NCBI RefSeq assembly: GCF_003966715.1 | Contig: NZ_AP018907.1 | Coordinates: 298,001 to 362,000, forward strand | Reading direction: 5' to 3' | DNA from: Blastochloris tepida | Lineage (GTDB): Bacteria > Pseudomonadota > Alphaproteobacteria > Rhizobiales > Xanthobacteraceae | DNA: 64,000 bases | Shown here: positions 8,603-19,012 of the stretch, in pieces | How the letters are laid out: every line of letters begins with the position of its first letter | Numbering within the stretch: position 1 is the stretch's first letter | Program-made: the position numbers and the translations under genes | Notes under the pieces: model-generated | The model's input: only the letters and a program-made list of their open reading frames with translations | Told to the model about the DNA's origin: nothing | The model's database searches: none

Positions 8603-9546
8603 GGCAGCCGGCCGCGTGTCGTGGCCGGCGTGAAATCCTCCGCCCGCAGCCAGAATACCTCGTCCTCGCTGGTCTCGGTATCGAGCCAGAACAGCGGCAG
8701 ATCGGGGAAGGCAGCCTCCAGCGCCGGTCGGCCGCGGCCGACCTCGCACATCATCGCGCCCGACAGCGCGAGATGGGCCGGCGCCTCGGCCAGGATGCGG
8801 CGGACGATGTCGAGCCCGTCGGCGCCGCCGTCGAGCGCCATCTGCGGCTCGTGCGCGGCCTCCAGCGGCAGGCCGGCCATGCCCTCGGCATCGACATAGG
8901 GCGGGTTGGTGAGGATGAGGTCGTAGTGCGCGCCGGCCACCGGCGCGAACAGGTCGCCGCGGAACAGGGTGATGCGGTCGGCGAAGCCGCTGTTGGCGAT
9001 GTTTTGGGCAGCGACCTCGGCGGCATCGGCCGACAGTTCCACCGCGTCGATCATCGCGTTCGGGAAGACGTGGGCGGCGAGGATGGCGAGGCAGCCCGAG
9101 CCGGTGCACAGATCGAGCACGCGCTCGACCGCGCCGACATCTGCGATCAGGGCGCCGTCGGGGCCGATCAGGTCGGTGCGGAACAGAAGCTCGCCGATGA
9201 AGGAGCGCGGAATGATCACCCGCGGGTCGACCGCGAACGGCACGCCCTGGATATAGGCGCGGCCGACGAGATAAGGGGCGGGCATGCGGGTGGCCACCCG
9301 CGCCTCGATCAGCTCCAGCACCCGGCGCCGCTCGGCCCGCGTCAGCCGGGCATCGAGCCAGGGCGAGAGGTCGTCGATCGGCAGATGCAGCGCTTCCAGG
9401 ATCAGGAACGCCGCTTCGTCGAGCGCGGTCTCGGTGCCGTAGCCGTAGGAGATGCCGGCGGCATTGAAACGGCTGACCGCGCAGCGCACGAGGTCGCGCA
9501 CGGTCAGGAGGTCTTCGGCGTCGGTGTCGGCGGTGCTGTCGGTCAC
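8599..9546 (-). CDS. prmB: Ribosomal protein L3 N5-glutamine methyltransferase
   Basis: The product is 315 residues. It is a class I SAM-dependent methyltransferase of the HemK/PrmB family. The SAM-binding loop is VLDLCTGSGCLAI, and the catalytic motif that binds the target glutamine is NPPY (LILTNPPYVD). The long N-terminal helical domain and IPRSFIGELL fit PrmB, which methylates ribosomal protein L3, better than PrmC. It is followed with a GTGA overlap by the small exported protein. Confidence 0.9.
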   Translation of the reverse strand: MTDSTADTDAEDLLTVRDLVRCAVSRFNAAGISYGYGTETALDEAAFLILEALHLPIDDLSPWLDARLTRAERRRVLELIEARVATRMPAPYLVGRAYIQGVPFAVDPRVIIPRSFIGELLFRTDLIGPDGALIADVGAVERVLDLCTGSGCLAILAAHVFPNAMIDAVELSADAAEVAAQNIANSGFADRITLFRGDLFAPVAGAHYDLILTNPPYVDAEGMAGLPLEAAHEPQMALDGGADGLDIVRRILAEAPAHLALSGAMMCEVGRGRPALEAAFPDLPLFWLDTETSEDEVFWLRAEDFTPATTRGRLP

Positions 9547-9626
9547 ATCAGCCCGATAGCCGCCCGGCGGGGCGGACGCAAGAGCCGCGTGTCGCTGCCG
9601 CCGCCGCGCTCAGCCGTGGGGTTGGA

Positions 9627-9941
9627 TCACTCGCACACTTCCATGCGGCGGACGGTCCAGCCATAGCCTTCCACCCAGACGCGGCGCTTGGTCATGTAGC
9701 AGACCGGCGCCTCGACCGGCTCGTAGTAGTAGACGCGGCGCGGCGGCGGGGCCGGATAGTAGTAGGTCGGCGCGGCATTGGCGGCGGCCGCCCCGATCAT
9801 GGCGCCGGCGGCGAGTCCCATCACCGCACCGGCGGCCACCGCGCCACCGCGGTAATAGGCCTCGGCCGGAGCGGGCGCTGCGGCCATGGTGGCGGCGGCG
9901 ACCAGCCCCGCACAGGCGAGGGTCGAGAACGTGCGTGTCAT
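9627..9941 (-). CDS. Small exported Ala/Gly/Tyr-rich protein
   Basis: The product is 104 residues. The start at 9941 has a strong GGAGGT ribosome site 4 nt upstream. A signal peptide ends near APAEA. It is followed by an Ala/Gly-rich hydrophobic stretch (about residues 33-57), a Tyr/Pro segment (YYYPAPPPRRVYYYEP) and a C-terminal part with two Cys (VCYMTKRRVW and MEVCE). Small proteins with this layout are frequent in Rhizobiales cell envelopes. Function is unknown. Confidence 0.75.
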   Translation of the reverse strand: MTRTFSTLACAGLVAAATMAAAPAPAEAYYRGGAVAAGAVMGLAAGAMIGAAAANAAPTYYYPAPPPRRVYYYEPVEAPVCYMTKRRVWVEGYGWTVRRMEVCE

Positions 9942-10174
9942 GGTGACCTCCATGCGCTGCGGGAGCGGCACCGCCGCTTCCGAGCCGTCAAGTCTATGGC
10001 TCGAGTCTTGACGATCAATTGCGCCAAAACATCGGCAGATCGGCGGGATCCGGTCGCACGGCGTGGTGTTGCGGATGTGGCGCATGGACACGGACGCCTG
10101 CTCGCCGCTCGGCGGTTGCAATAACGCCAAAATTCGCGCGAAATCAGGGCGCCCGTGCTTGCGGGCGGTCGCAA

Positions 10175-10519
10175 TCAGGCCGGAAACTGCTCGATTTCAG
10201 TGTCTTCGACTTCCGGATCGACCAGCCGGGTCGCGCCCCACTGCGTTAATATTTCGTTCATCCTGTCGACGACGAAAAACCGCGCCGCGTCGCGGTCGTA
10301 GCCGTCGGCGAGCAGCGCGTCATAATCGGTGTGGCGGTGGCGGATGTGGGCGGTGGTGGCCAGCCACACGGCGATGGAGGGCGGCAGGCTGCGCAGCGTC
10401 GGCGCCGACAGCGCCTCGCGGAAGATCGGCTCGGCATCGGCCAGCGGAATGTGCGGCGCAAGCTCGCGGATCGCCTTGCGCAGGGCGCGCTGGCGGCGGG
10501 TGCCGGCCGCGCCGCTCAT
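10175..10519 (-). CDS. DUF2293 domain protein
   Basis: The product is 114 residues and matches the DUF2293 family of short helical proteins. The core is FREALSAPTLRSLPPSIAVWLATTAHIRHRHTDYDALL, followed by a RDAARFFVVD motif. The ATG overlaps the stop of the tRNA methyltransferase gene upstream (ATGA), so the two are co-translated. Function is not known for the family. A link to RNA metabolism is only suggested by the neighbour. Confidence 0.8.
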   Translation of the reverse strand: MSGAAGTRRQRALRKAIRELAPHIPLADAEPIFREALSAPTLRSLPPSIAVWLATTAHIRHRHTDYDALLADGYDRDAARFFVVDRMNEILTQWGATRLVDPEVEDTEIEQFPA

Positions 10520-10989
10520 GGTCCGGCCCGCCGGCCGGCATCCGCCTGATGCGGCTTGAGGTCGATCAGCGGCGTGCCGTCCAGGCAATCCAGCCCGCGC
10601 ACGGTGAGAAAGCGCCCCTCCACCTTCACCAGCGGGCAGGCCGACAGGCCGATCGGGTTGGGGCGCACCGGCGAGCGCAGGGCGAAGGCGCCGCGCGGAT
10701 CCGGCCGGTGGTGCGGCCGCTGCACCATCACCGTGCGCAGCGAGCGGTGGAGCCAATAGAGCACGTCGAACTCGGCGTGGGCCTCGATGCCGAGCAGCGC
10801 GTCGGCGAAGCGCTCGAACACCTCGATGGTGCAGAGCGCGTCGCTGTCGGCGCCGCTTCGCGGGCAATCCTCGCGCCGCAGGAAGGGGGTGCGGATGGTG
10901 CCGATGAAATAGAGGCCGGCGTCGAACGACTCCGGCAGCTCGATGCCGATCTCCCCGTCGCGGAGGGTGGAGTCGAAGATTGCCGTCAT
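10516..10989 (-). CDS. trmO: TrmO/TsaA-type tRNA (m6t6A37) methyltransferase
   Basis: The product is 157 residues. It belongs to the TsaA/YaeB/VirR family, whose E. coli member TrmO uses SAM to N6-methylate t6A37 of tRNA-Thr. The family core RSPVRPNPIGLSACPLVKVEG and GLDCLDGTPLIDLKP are present. The start at 10989 has a GGGAGG ribosome site. A copy of the interspersed repeat lies about 60 nt upstream. Alphaproteobacterial members are often only called YaeB-like, so the exact substrate is inferred. Confidence 0.85.
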   Translation of the reverse strand: MTAIFDSTLRDGEIGIELPESFDAGLYFIGTIRTPFLRREDCPRSGADSDALCTIEVFERFADALLGIEAHAEFDVLYWLHRSLRTVMVQRPHHRPDPRGAFALRSPVRPNPIGLSACPLVKVEGRFLTVRGLDCLDGTPLIDLKPHQADAGRRAGP

Positions 10990-11049
10990 GATGCCTCCCG
11001 CCGATCCGGCGCCCGCTCTCGCGAAGAAGACCTCAGCCACGAACGCGTC

Positions 11050-11185
11050 ATACGGTTTCCGGTTGATCCCTTCGGGATGCCGGAAACGGTCTCGCCGAAA
11101 ATCCCAGTTCCGCAAGAGGCTCGCGATAACGGGATTTTCGGCGACCGGAATACGGTTCTCCGGCCTTGAAGGCCGGAAACCGTAT
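11050..11185. repeat. 136-bp interspersed inverted-repeat element, copy 1
   Basis: It begins ATACGGTTTCCGG and ends CCGGAAACCGTAT, an exact terminal inverted repeat. The interior holds CTTCGGGATGCCGG, TCTCGCCGAAAAT and its complement ATTTTCGGCGA, and CGGAATACGGTT. The right end touches the stop codon of the P-type ATPase. Closely related copies lie at 53845-53967 and 60082-60203, and a short one at 57857-57907. No open frame is present, so it is a non-autonomous or REP-like element. Confidence 0.85.
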
Positions 11186-13971
11186 CAACCACCCGTCCGG
11201 GCATTGGCGACCGCCCTGCGCAGCAGCTTCTCGGCCTCGATGACGATCAGCAGCAGCACACCAGCGCCGAGGATGACGGCGCCGTCCAGCAGCGACATCG
11301 GCCGCGTCTCGAAGGCCGCATTGAACGCCGGCACATAGGTGAAGGCAAGCTGGGCGATCACGGTGGCGCCGACGCCGATCAGCACCGCCCGCGTGCCGAG
11401 CACGCCCTGCCAGGTGAGCGAGGAGCCGTGCACGTAGCGGACATTGAACAGATAGAAGATCTCGAGCACCACGATGGTGTTGACGACGATGGTGCGCGCC
11501 TCCTCGATCGGCAGGCCGCGCTGCTCGGCCCAGAAGAACATGCCGAAGGCGAAGATCGCGAACAGCATGGTCACCAGGAGGATCTGCCAGGCGATCTCGC
11601 CGGAGATGAGCGGCTCGTCGCGCCGGCGGGGCGGGCGCGACATGCTGCCGGGCTCGGCCGGCTCGAAGGCCAGCGTCATGCCCAGCGCCACCGCCGACAC
11701 CATGTTCACCCACAGGATCTGGACCGGGGTGATCGGCAGGGTCCAGCCCATCGCCACTGCGCCCAGAATGGTGATGGCCTGACCGCCATTGGTGGGCAGC
11801 GTCCAGCCGATCACCTTGCGCAGATTGTCGTAGACGGTGCGCCCCTCCTTCACCGCCGTGACGATCGAGGCGAAATTGTCGTCGGCCAGCACCATCTCGG
11901 CGGCCTGCTTGGAGGCCTCGGTGCCCTTGCAGCCCATGGCGACGCCGACATCGGCGCGCTTGAGCGCAGGCGCATCGTTGACGCCGTCGCCGGTCATCGC
12001 CACCGTCAGCCCCTGCGCCTGCAGGGCGCTGACGAGGCGCAGCTTGTGTTCGGGCGTGGTGCGGGCGAACACGGTGGTGTCGCGCACCGCCCGCGCCATG
12101 TCAGCATCGTCGAGCCGGTCGATCTCATCGCCGGTGCGCACCACCGGCGCCCGCGCCAGCCCCAATTGCTGGCCGATCTCGCGGGCGGTGATGGCGTGGT
12201 CGCCGGTGATCATCACCACCCGGATGCCGGCGGACTGGCACTCGGCCACCGCGGCGACCGCCTCGCCGCGCGGCGGGTCGATGAAGCCGACGAGGCCGAG
12301 CAGCACGAGGCCGTCCTCGACATCGGCGAAGGTCAGGCTCTGCTGGCCGGCGCCGGCCGGCTTGACCGCGAAGGCCAGGACGCGCTGGCCCTGGGCGGCG
12401 AGGTCGTCGGCGCGGGCGCTCCAGATCTCGCGGTCGATCGGCCGGTCGCCGTCCCGGGTGCGGGCGGCGTGGGCCATGGCGAGAAGGCGCTCGGGCGCGC
12501 CCTTGACGACGATGAAGGCGTTGCCCTCATGGTCGTGGTGCAGGGTCGCCATGAAGCGGTGGGCGGCATCGAACGGAATCTCGTCGGTGCGCGGGATGGC
12601 CTTGCGCAAGGCGGGAACGTCGAGCCCGGCCTTGGCGCCGAGCACCACCAGCGCCCCTTCCATGGGATCGCCGTCGACCAGCCATGCCGCGTCCGCCGGC
12701 TGCATCTCGGTCTGGCGCGTCTCGGCATCGTTGCAGAGCACGGCGGCGCGGATCAGATCGACCAGCGGCGCCTGCTGCGCCGGGTCGACCTCGATGCCGG
12801 CGCGGGTGAAGGCGCCGGCCGGGATGTAGCCGGCACCGCCGACCTCGTAGCTCGCCTCCGCCGTCACCACCGCCTGCACGGTCATCTCGTTGCGGGTGAG
12901 GGTGCCGGTCTTGTCGGAACAGATGACCGACACCGAGCCCAGCGTCTCCACCGCCGGCAGGCGGCGGATGATGGCGTTGCGCTCGGCCATGCGCTGCACG
13001 CCCACCGCCAGGGTGATGGTCATCACCGCCGGCAGCCCTTCGGGAATCGCCGCGACCGCGAGGCCGACCATCGCCATGAAGGCCTCCTCCATGTCGTAGC
13101 TGCGCAGCAGCACCGCGAACACGAAGGCGGCGGCGGAGATTCCGAGCACCACCAGCGTGATCTGGCGGGCGAACCGGTCCATCTGCTCGATCAGCGGCGT
13201 CTTCATCTCCTCGACCGTGCCGAGCAGGCGGCTGATGCGCCCGAGCTCGGTGGCCGCGCCCGCCGCCACCACGACGCCGCTCGCCTGACCGCCGGTGACG
13301 AGGGTGCCCGAATAGGCCATCGCGGTGCGCTCGGCGAGCGGGGCGACCTCCGCCACCGGGGCCGTGGTCTTCTCCACCGGCACGGATTCGCCGGTCAGGA
13401 TCGCCTCGTCGATGCGCAGGTTGCGGCTGCGCAGCAGGCGCAGGTCGGCCGGCACGCGGTCGCCGGCCTCCAGCAGCACGATGTCGCCGCACACCACCTC
13501 GTCGGCGGCGACGGTGCGCCGCGCGCCCTCGCGCAGCACCGTCGCCTTGGGGTCGATCATGGCGCGGATGGCATCGAGCGCGCGTTCCGCCTTGCCCTCC
13601 TGCAGGAAACCGATGATCGCGTTGAGCACGACGACGATGAGGATGACCAGGGAATCGAGCAGGTGGCCGAGCAGCAGCGACACCAGCGCCGAGGCCAGCA
13701 GGACGTAGATGAGAAGATTGTGGAACTGCAGGGCGAAGCGCACGAGCGGCCCGCGCCGCGGCGCCTCGGGCAGGCGGTTCGGACCGTCGGCGGCAAGGCG
13801 CGAAGCCGCCTCGGCCGCGGAGAGCCCGTCGCTGCCGCTCGCGAGCTGCGCCAGGCATTCGGGGGCCTCGATCGCGTGCCAATTCGGGGTGGCGGCGCCG
13901 CCCGGGGCGGTGCTGAGCCGGTCTGTGTTGCCCCGGTCGTTGTTGTCCCGCTTCTCGTCGCCCTGGCTCAT
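11185..13971 (-). CDS. P-type cation-transporting ATPase (P2 type)
   Basis: The product is 928 residues. Order: N-terminal cation-ATPase domain, actuator domain with LTGESVPVEK, membrane helix with the ion-site motif PEGLP, phosphorylation motif DKTGTLT, nucleotide-binding domain with KGAPERLL, hinge TGDGVNDAPALKRADVGVAM, then six C-terminal helices. PEGLP places it with Ca2+/Mn2+- or Na+-type P2 pumps of bacteria. The ion is not certain. I chose the ATG at 13971 over frames reaching 14100. It is divergent from a universal stress protein gene, with an FNR-like box between them, which suggests low-oxygen expression. Confidence 0.9.
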   Translation of the reverse strand: MSQGDEKRDNNDRGNTDRLSTAPGGAATPNWHAIEAPECLAQLASGSDGLSAAEAASRLAADGPNRLPEAPRRGPLVRFALQFHNLLIYVLLASALVSLLLGHLLDSLVILIVVVLNAIIGFLQEGKAERALDAIRAMIDPKATVLREGARRTVAADEVVCGDIVLLEAGDRVPADLRLLRSRNLRIDEAILTGESVPVEKTTAPVAEVAPLAERTAMAYSGTLVTGGQASGVVVAAGAATELGRISRLLGTVEEMKTPLIEQMDRFARQITLVVLGISAAAFVFAVLLRSYDMEEAFMAMVGLAVAAIPEGLPAVMTITLAVGVQRMAERNAIIRRLPAVETLGSVSVICSDKTGTLTRNEMTVQAVVTAEASYEVGGAGYIPAGAFTRAGIEVDPAQQAPLVDLIRAAVLCNDAETRQTEMQPADAAWLVDGDPMEGALVVLGAKAGLDVPALRKAIPRTDEIPFDAAHRFMATLHHDHEGNAFIVVKGAPERLLAMAHAARTRDGDRPIDREIWSARADDLAAQGQRVLAFAVKPAGAGQQSLTFADVEDGLVLLGLVGFIDPPRGEAVAAVAECQSAGIRVVMITGDHAITAREIGQQLGLARAPVVRTGDEIDRLDDADMARAVRDTTVFARTTPEHKLRLVSALQAQGLTVAMTGDGVNDAPALKRADVGVAMGCKGTEASKQAAEMVLADDNFASIVTAVKEGRTVYDNLRKVIGWTLPTNGGQAITILGAVAMGWTLPITPVQILWVNMVSAVALGMTLAFEPAEPGSMSRPPRRRDEPLISGEIAWQILLVTMLFAIFAFGMFFWAEQRGLPIEEARTIVVNTIVVLEIFYLFNVRYVHGSSLTWQGVLGTRAVLIGVGATVIAQLAFTYVPAFNAAFETRPMSLLDGAVILGAGVLLLIVIEAEKLLRRAVANARTGG

Positions 13972-14219
13972 GACGCGGTTGCCTTCCTCTGCTGCAGGCG
14001 CCTTCTTCTGCTGCAGGCGCGTTGGGTCCCAGATTGCAGGATCGCGACCCGCCGGGTCCGGGAAGGTCCGCTGCGCGGTGGGTCTCGAACAGCGGCTCAA
14101 GGTGCGGCGGGCGGATCGGGCGAGCGCGCGTGTCAGGGCATCGAAATCACCTCAACGTATCGAAAACACTCGATAAATCTTGAGTTTACGATAGACGATC
14201 TCGACAGGTGCGGCGGGGA

Positions 14220-14233
14220 TTGACATCGATCAA
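14220..14233. promoter_or_regulatory. FNR/FixK-like box
   Basis: TTGAC-ATCG-ATCAA closely matches the TTGAT-N4-ATCAA anaerobox bound by FNR, FixK and FnrN regulators. It is 73 nt before the start of the universal stress protein gene and about 250 nt before the ATPase. A Crp/Fnr-family regulator lies at 24224-24958, but it lacks iron-sulfur cysteines, so another regulator could be the one acting here. Confidence 0.65.
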
Positions 14234-14305
14234 GCCAAGGAAATGGATACGGCCTAGCCTGATATCAAGTGCTGTCGCCAAGGTGCCGTAAAGGAGTTCG
14301 ATGGA

Positions 14306-15178
14306 ATGCAGACGATTCTGGTGGCCACCGATCTTTCGCCGCGGTCGGATCGTGCCGTCCGCCGTGCGCTGCTGCTGGCGCGGGCGAGCGGAGCTTCGCT
14401 ATCCTTGGTGCACGTGGTCGATGACGATCAACCGCGCGCGGTGATCGAGGCCGAGTGCGCCGCCGCCGAGCGGATCCTGGCCGATCAGGCGCGCTCGCTG
14501 CAGGAGATCGACGGCGTCGAATGCGCCCACCACATCACGACGGGCGATGCGTTCGCCGGCATTCTCCAGGTCGTGCGCGAGGGCGGCTATCCGCTGCTGG
14601 TGCTCGGCCCGCACCGCCGGCAGCTTCTGCGCGACGTGTTCGTCGGTACCACCGCCGAGCGGGTGATCCGCGCGTGCGCGGCGCCGGTGCTGATGGCCAA
14701 TGCCGTGCCCGCCGCGCCCTACCGGCACGCGCTGGCGGCGGTCGATTTTTCCGACAGCGCGATGCATGCGCTCGACGTGGTGTCGCGGATCGCGGCGCTG
14801 TCGAAGGTGCCGATCACCATCGGCCATGCCTTCGACGCGCCGGAGACCGGGCTGATGAAGCGCGCGGCGGTGGCCGCGGCCGACATCGATCTGCATGTCG
14901 GCGAGGTCAAGCGCGACGTCACGGCCGAGCTGCACGCGCGTCTGGCCAAGATGCCGGTCGAGCCGGCTCAGATCATCACCCGGCTGGCGCAGGCGAGCAC
15001 TGCCGCGGCCATTCAGGCGATGGCGCGGGAGGTCGGGGCCGACCTCGTGATCGTCGGCACGCGCGGGCGCACCGGCCTCGCCAAGGCGCTGCTCGGCAGC
15101 GTGGCCGAGGCGGTGCTGCGCAATGCCGAGTGCGACGTGCTGGCCATTCCGCCGATGGCCGACACGGTGTCCGGCTGA
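14306..15178 (+). CDS. Universal stress protein, tandem UspA domains
   Basis: The product is 290 residues with two UspA domains, about 1-140 and 147-290. The second domain has the ATP-binding G-2X-G-9X-G(S/T) pattern (VGTRGRTGLAKALLGSVAEAVL). The first has a degenerate version (LGPHRRQLLRDVFVGTTAERVI). Tandem Usp proteins help survival under stress and low oxygen. The FNR-like box upstream and the divergent cation pump fit an oxygen-limitation response. Confidence 0.9.
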   Translation: MQTILVATDLSPRSDRAVRRALLLARASGASLSLVHVVDDDQPRAVIEAECAAAERILADQARSLQEIDGVECAHHITTGDAFAGILQVVREGGYPLLVLGPHRRQLLRDVFVGTTAERVIRACAAPVLMANAVPAAPYRHALAAVDFSDSAMHALDVVSRIAALSKVPITIGHAFDAPETGLMKRAAVAAADIDLHVGEVKRDVTAELHARLAKMPVEPAQIITRLAQASTAAAIQAMAREVGADLVIVGTRGRTGLAKALLGSVAEAVLRNAECDVLAIPPMADTVSG

Positions 15179-15244
15179 TCGCTGCGGGATCGCGGACACG
15201 AACGCGCCGCGTGGCCTGCTCTTCGGCTTATGCGGCGAATGTGT

Positions 15245-15395
15245 CCCCCCACCCCCGACCCCTCCCCGCCGCAAGCGGGGGGAGGGGAGAAGGGTGCGGC
15301 GTCGATCTCAAGCTCTGGTTCGAGGAGAAGAGCGTCGTCTTTCCCCTCCCCCCATGAGCGTAGCGAATGGCGGGGAGGGGTCAGGGGTGGGGGGC
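15245..15395. repeat. Imperfect inverted repeat flanking a 100-nt spacer
   Basis: A CCCCCACCCCCGACCCCTCC arm at 15245 is mirrored by GGGGAGGGGTCAGGGGTGGG ending near 15395. Internal arms AGCGGGGGGAGGGGAG and TTTCCCCTCCCCCC are also opposed. This is the dispersed (A)CCCCTCACCC/GGGTGAGGGG style of Rhizobiales repeat. It lies between the convergent usp and ettA genes and may act as a two-way terminator. Confidence 0.6.
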
Positions 15396-15450
15396 GCCTT
15401 CCGAAAAACCGGCGTCCACGCCCGCGGGCGCCGAGACGCCAGCGCGCCGC

Positions 15451-17106
<1,656 letters not shown>

Positions 17107-17362
17107 GTCGATTGCTGCGGTCAGGCCGTGGTCAAGGCCATGCCGCCCTTTCTGGCGTTTCAGGGAATTGCGGCCGTTCTAGTCGAGCGCCCTGCCGGTG
17201 GCAACGGGTGGGCGCGGGCGGGGTGGCGCCGGGCGCGCCGGCCACGGACCGTCTTCGCATCCGCGAAAATTCGGGCTTGCGCGCAACCGCCTGGAAAGAC
17301 TCCTGGGTTTACGTCGAACCTGGTCGATTGCCCCCCCAACAGCCGATCGGGATTGCGCGCCA

Positions 17363-18997
17363 ATGGCTCTGGCAGCCTCATCAGGACCGATTTCAGCCGA
17401 CGACGCCGCCGGCGCACAGGCGCCCGGCGCGTTGGCGCTGGAGGCGCTGGGCGCGCTGGCCGTGGGCGTCGCGGTGATCGGCGCCGACCGCCGGATCCTC
17501 CTGGAGACCCCGCGCTTTCGCGAGCTGCTCGGCACCTGCGCCCGGGCGGAGGCGCTGCAGGGCTGGGGCGAGGATCTCGCGCCGCGCGAGATCGAGCTTG
17601 CGTGCGGCCGGCGGGTGCGTCTGGCCGCTGCGCGCCTTGCCCAGGGGCTCCTGGTGAGCGCCGAGGACGTGCGCGGCTGCGTCGATCCCAAGCGGGTGGC
17701 CGATCTGGCGCGCATCGATCCCCTGACCGGCCTCGGCAACCGGCTGATGTTCCAGGAGCGGCTGGCCGAGTTCGCGGCCCGGCGCGACGCCAAGGCGGGG
17801 GCGGTCGCGGTGCTGACGATCGGCCTCGGCCGCTTCAAGGATATCCGCGAGTCGCTCGGCCATCCGGTGGGCGACGCGCTGCAGCGTCTGGTGGCCGACC
17901 GGCTGCGGCAGGTGCTGGGCCCCGACGATCTCGCCGCCCGCTTCGGCGGCGACGAGTTCGGCCTGATCCAGGCCGGCCGGCCGCAGCCGCAATCGGCCGC
18001 GGCGCTGGCGGACCGCGTCATCGATCTGCTCGGCCGTCCCTATGTGGTGGAGGGCCATCTGCTCAACACGCCGGTCAATGTCGGCATAGCGCTGATGCCG
18101 GCGGGCGAGGGCGACGGCAGCCTGACGCTGCGGGGCGCCGACCTGGCGCTGTGCCGGGCGCGGGACGCCGGCCACGGCACCTTCCGCTTCTTCGAAGCGG
18201 CGATGGACGACCAAGTGCAGACGCGCCGGCGGCTGGAGCTCGATCTGCGTCGCGCGCTGGCGATGCGCGAGTTCGTGCTACTCTATCAGCCGCAGCTCAA
18301 TCTCGCCTCGCACGAGATCACCGGCTTCGAGGCGCTGCTGCGCTGGCACAGCCCCCGGCACGGCGTCGTGCCGCCGTCGGTGTTCATTCCGCTCGCCGAG
18401 GAGTTCGGCCTGATCGGCGCCATCGGCGAGTGGGTCATCCGCACCGCCTGCCGCGAGGCCGCCGGCTGGGAGCGGCCGCTCAGCGTCGCGGTCAATGTCT
18501 CGGCTGCGCAGTTCGGCGCCTCCAACCTCGTGCCGGTGGTGCTGTCGGCGCTGGGGGAGAGCGGGCTCGATCCGCGCCGGCTGGAGCTGGAGATCACCGA
18601 GAGCGTGCTGCTGAAGGATGATGGCTCCGTGCTCGACGTGCTGCGCATGGTGCGCCGGATCGGCGTGCATGTGTCGATGGACGATTTCGGCACCGGCTAT
18701 TCGTCGCTGTCGCGGCTGCACAGCTTTCCGTTCGACAAGATCAAGATCGACCAGACCTTCGTCCGGGTCCAGCCGAACGACACGAGTGCGACCGCGATCG
18801 TGCGGGCCATTTCGGCGCTCGGCCGAAGCCTCGGCATCGCCACCATCGCCGAGGGCGTCGAGACCGCCGAGCAGTTCGACCGCGTTGCCGCCGCCGGCTG
18901 CACCGACGTGCAGGGCTATCTGATCAGCCCGCCGGTGCCGGCCGACCGGATTGCCGATGTCATGCGCGAACACAGCGCCAGTCCCGCCGGGACGTGA
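17363..18997 (+). CDS. GGDEF-EAL cyclic-di-GMP signalling protein
   Basis: The product is 544 residues from the ATG at 17363; an upstream in-frame start at 17198 would add a low-complexity tail. Residues about 25-105 form a short PAS-like sensor region. Then a GGDEF domain with the intact FGGDEFGLI active site and an EAL domain with FEALLRWHSP and the acidic metal residues of MDDFGTGYSSL follow. Both cyclase and phosphodiesterase activity are therefore possible. No membrane segments are seen, so it is cytoplasmic. Only 15 nt separate it from the BLUF photoreceptor gene. Confidence 0.92.
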   Translation: MALAASSGPISADDAAGAQAPGALALEALGALAVGVAVIGADRRILLETPRFRELLGTCARAEALQGWGEDLAPREIELACGRRVRLAAARLAQGLLVSAEDVRGCVDPKRVADLARIDPLTGLGNRLMFQERLAEFAARRDAKAGAVAVLTIGLGRFKDIRESLGHPVGDALQRLVADRLRQVLGPDDLAARFGGDEFGLIQAGRPQPQSAAALADRVIDLLGRPYVVEGHLLNTPVNVGIALMPAGEGDGSLTLRGADLALCRARDAGHGTFRFFEAAMDDQVQTRRRLELDLRRALAMREFVLLYQPQLNLASHEITGFEALLRWHSPRHGVVPPSVFIPLAEEFGLIGAIGEWVIRTACREAAGWERPLSVAVNVSAAQFGASNLVPVVLSALGESGLDPRRLELEITESVLLKDDGSVLDVLRMVRRIGVHVSMDDFGTGYSSLSRLHSFPFDKIKIDQTFVRVQPNDTSATAIVRAISALGRSLGIATIAEGVETAEQFDRVAAAGCTDVQGYLISPPVPADRIADVMREHSASPAGT

Positions 18998-19012
18998 GCC
19001 AGGACCACCGCA

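Noticed and set aside
13972..14100. N-terminal extension of the P-type ATPase to 14100
   Set aside because: The added 43 residues are unlike the family. The ATG at 13971 begins a normal cytoplasmic N terminus.
17198..17362. Upstream extension of the GGDEF-EAL protein
   Set aside because: The added 55 residues are Gly/Arg-rich with no conserved pattern. The ATG at 17363 gives a normal N terminus.
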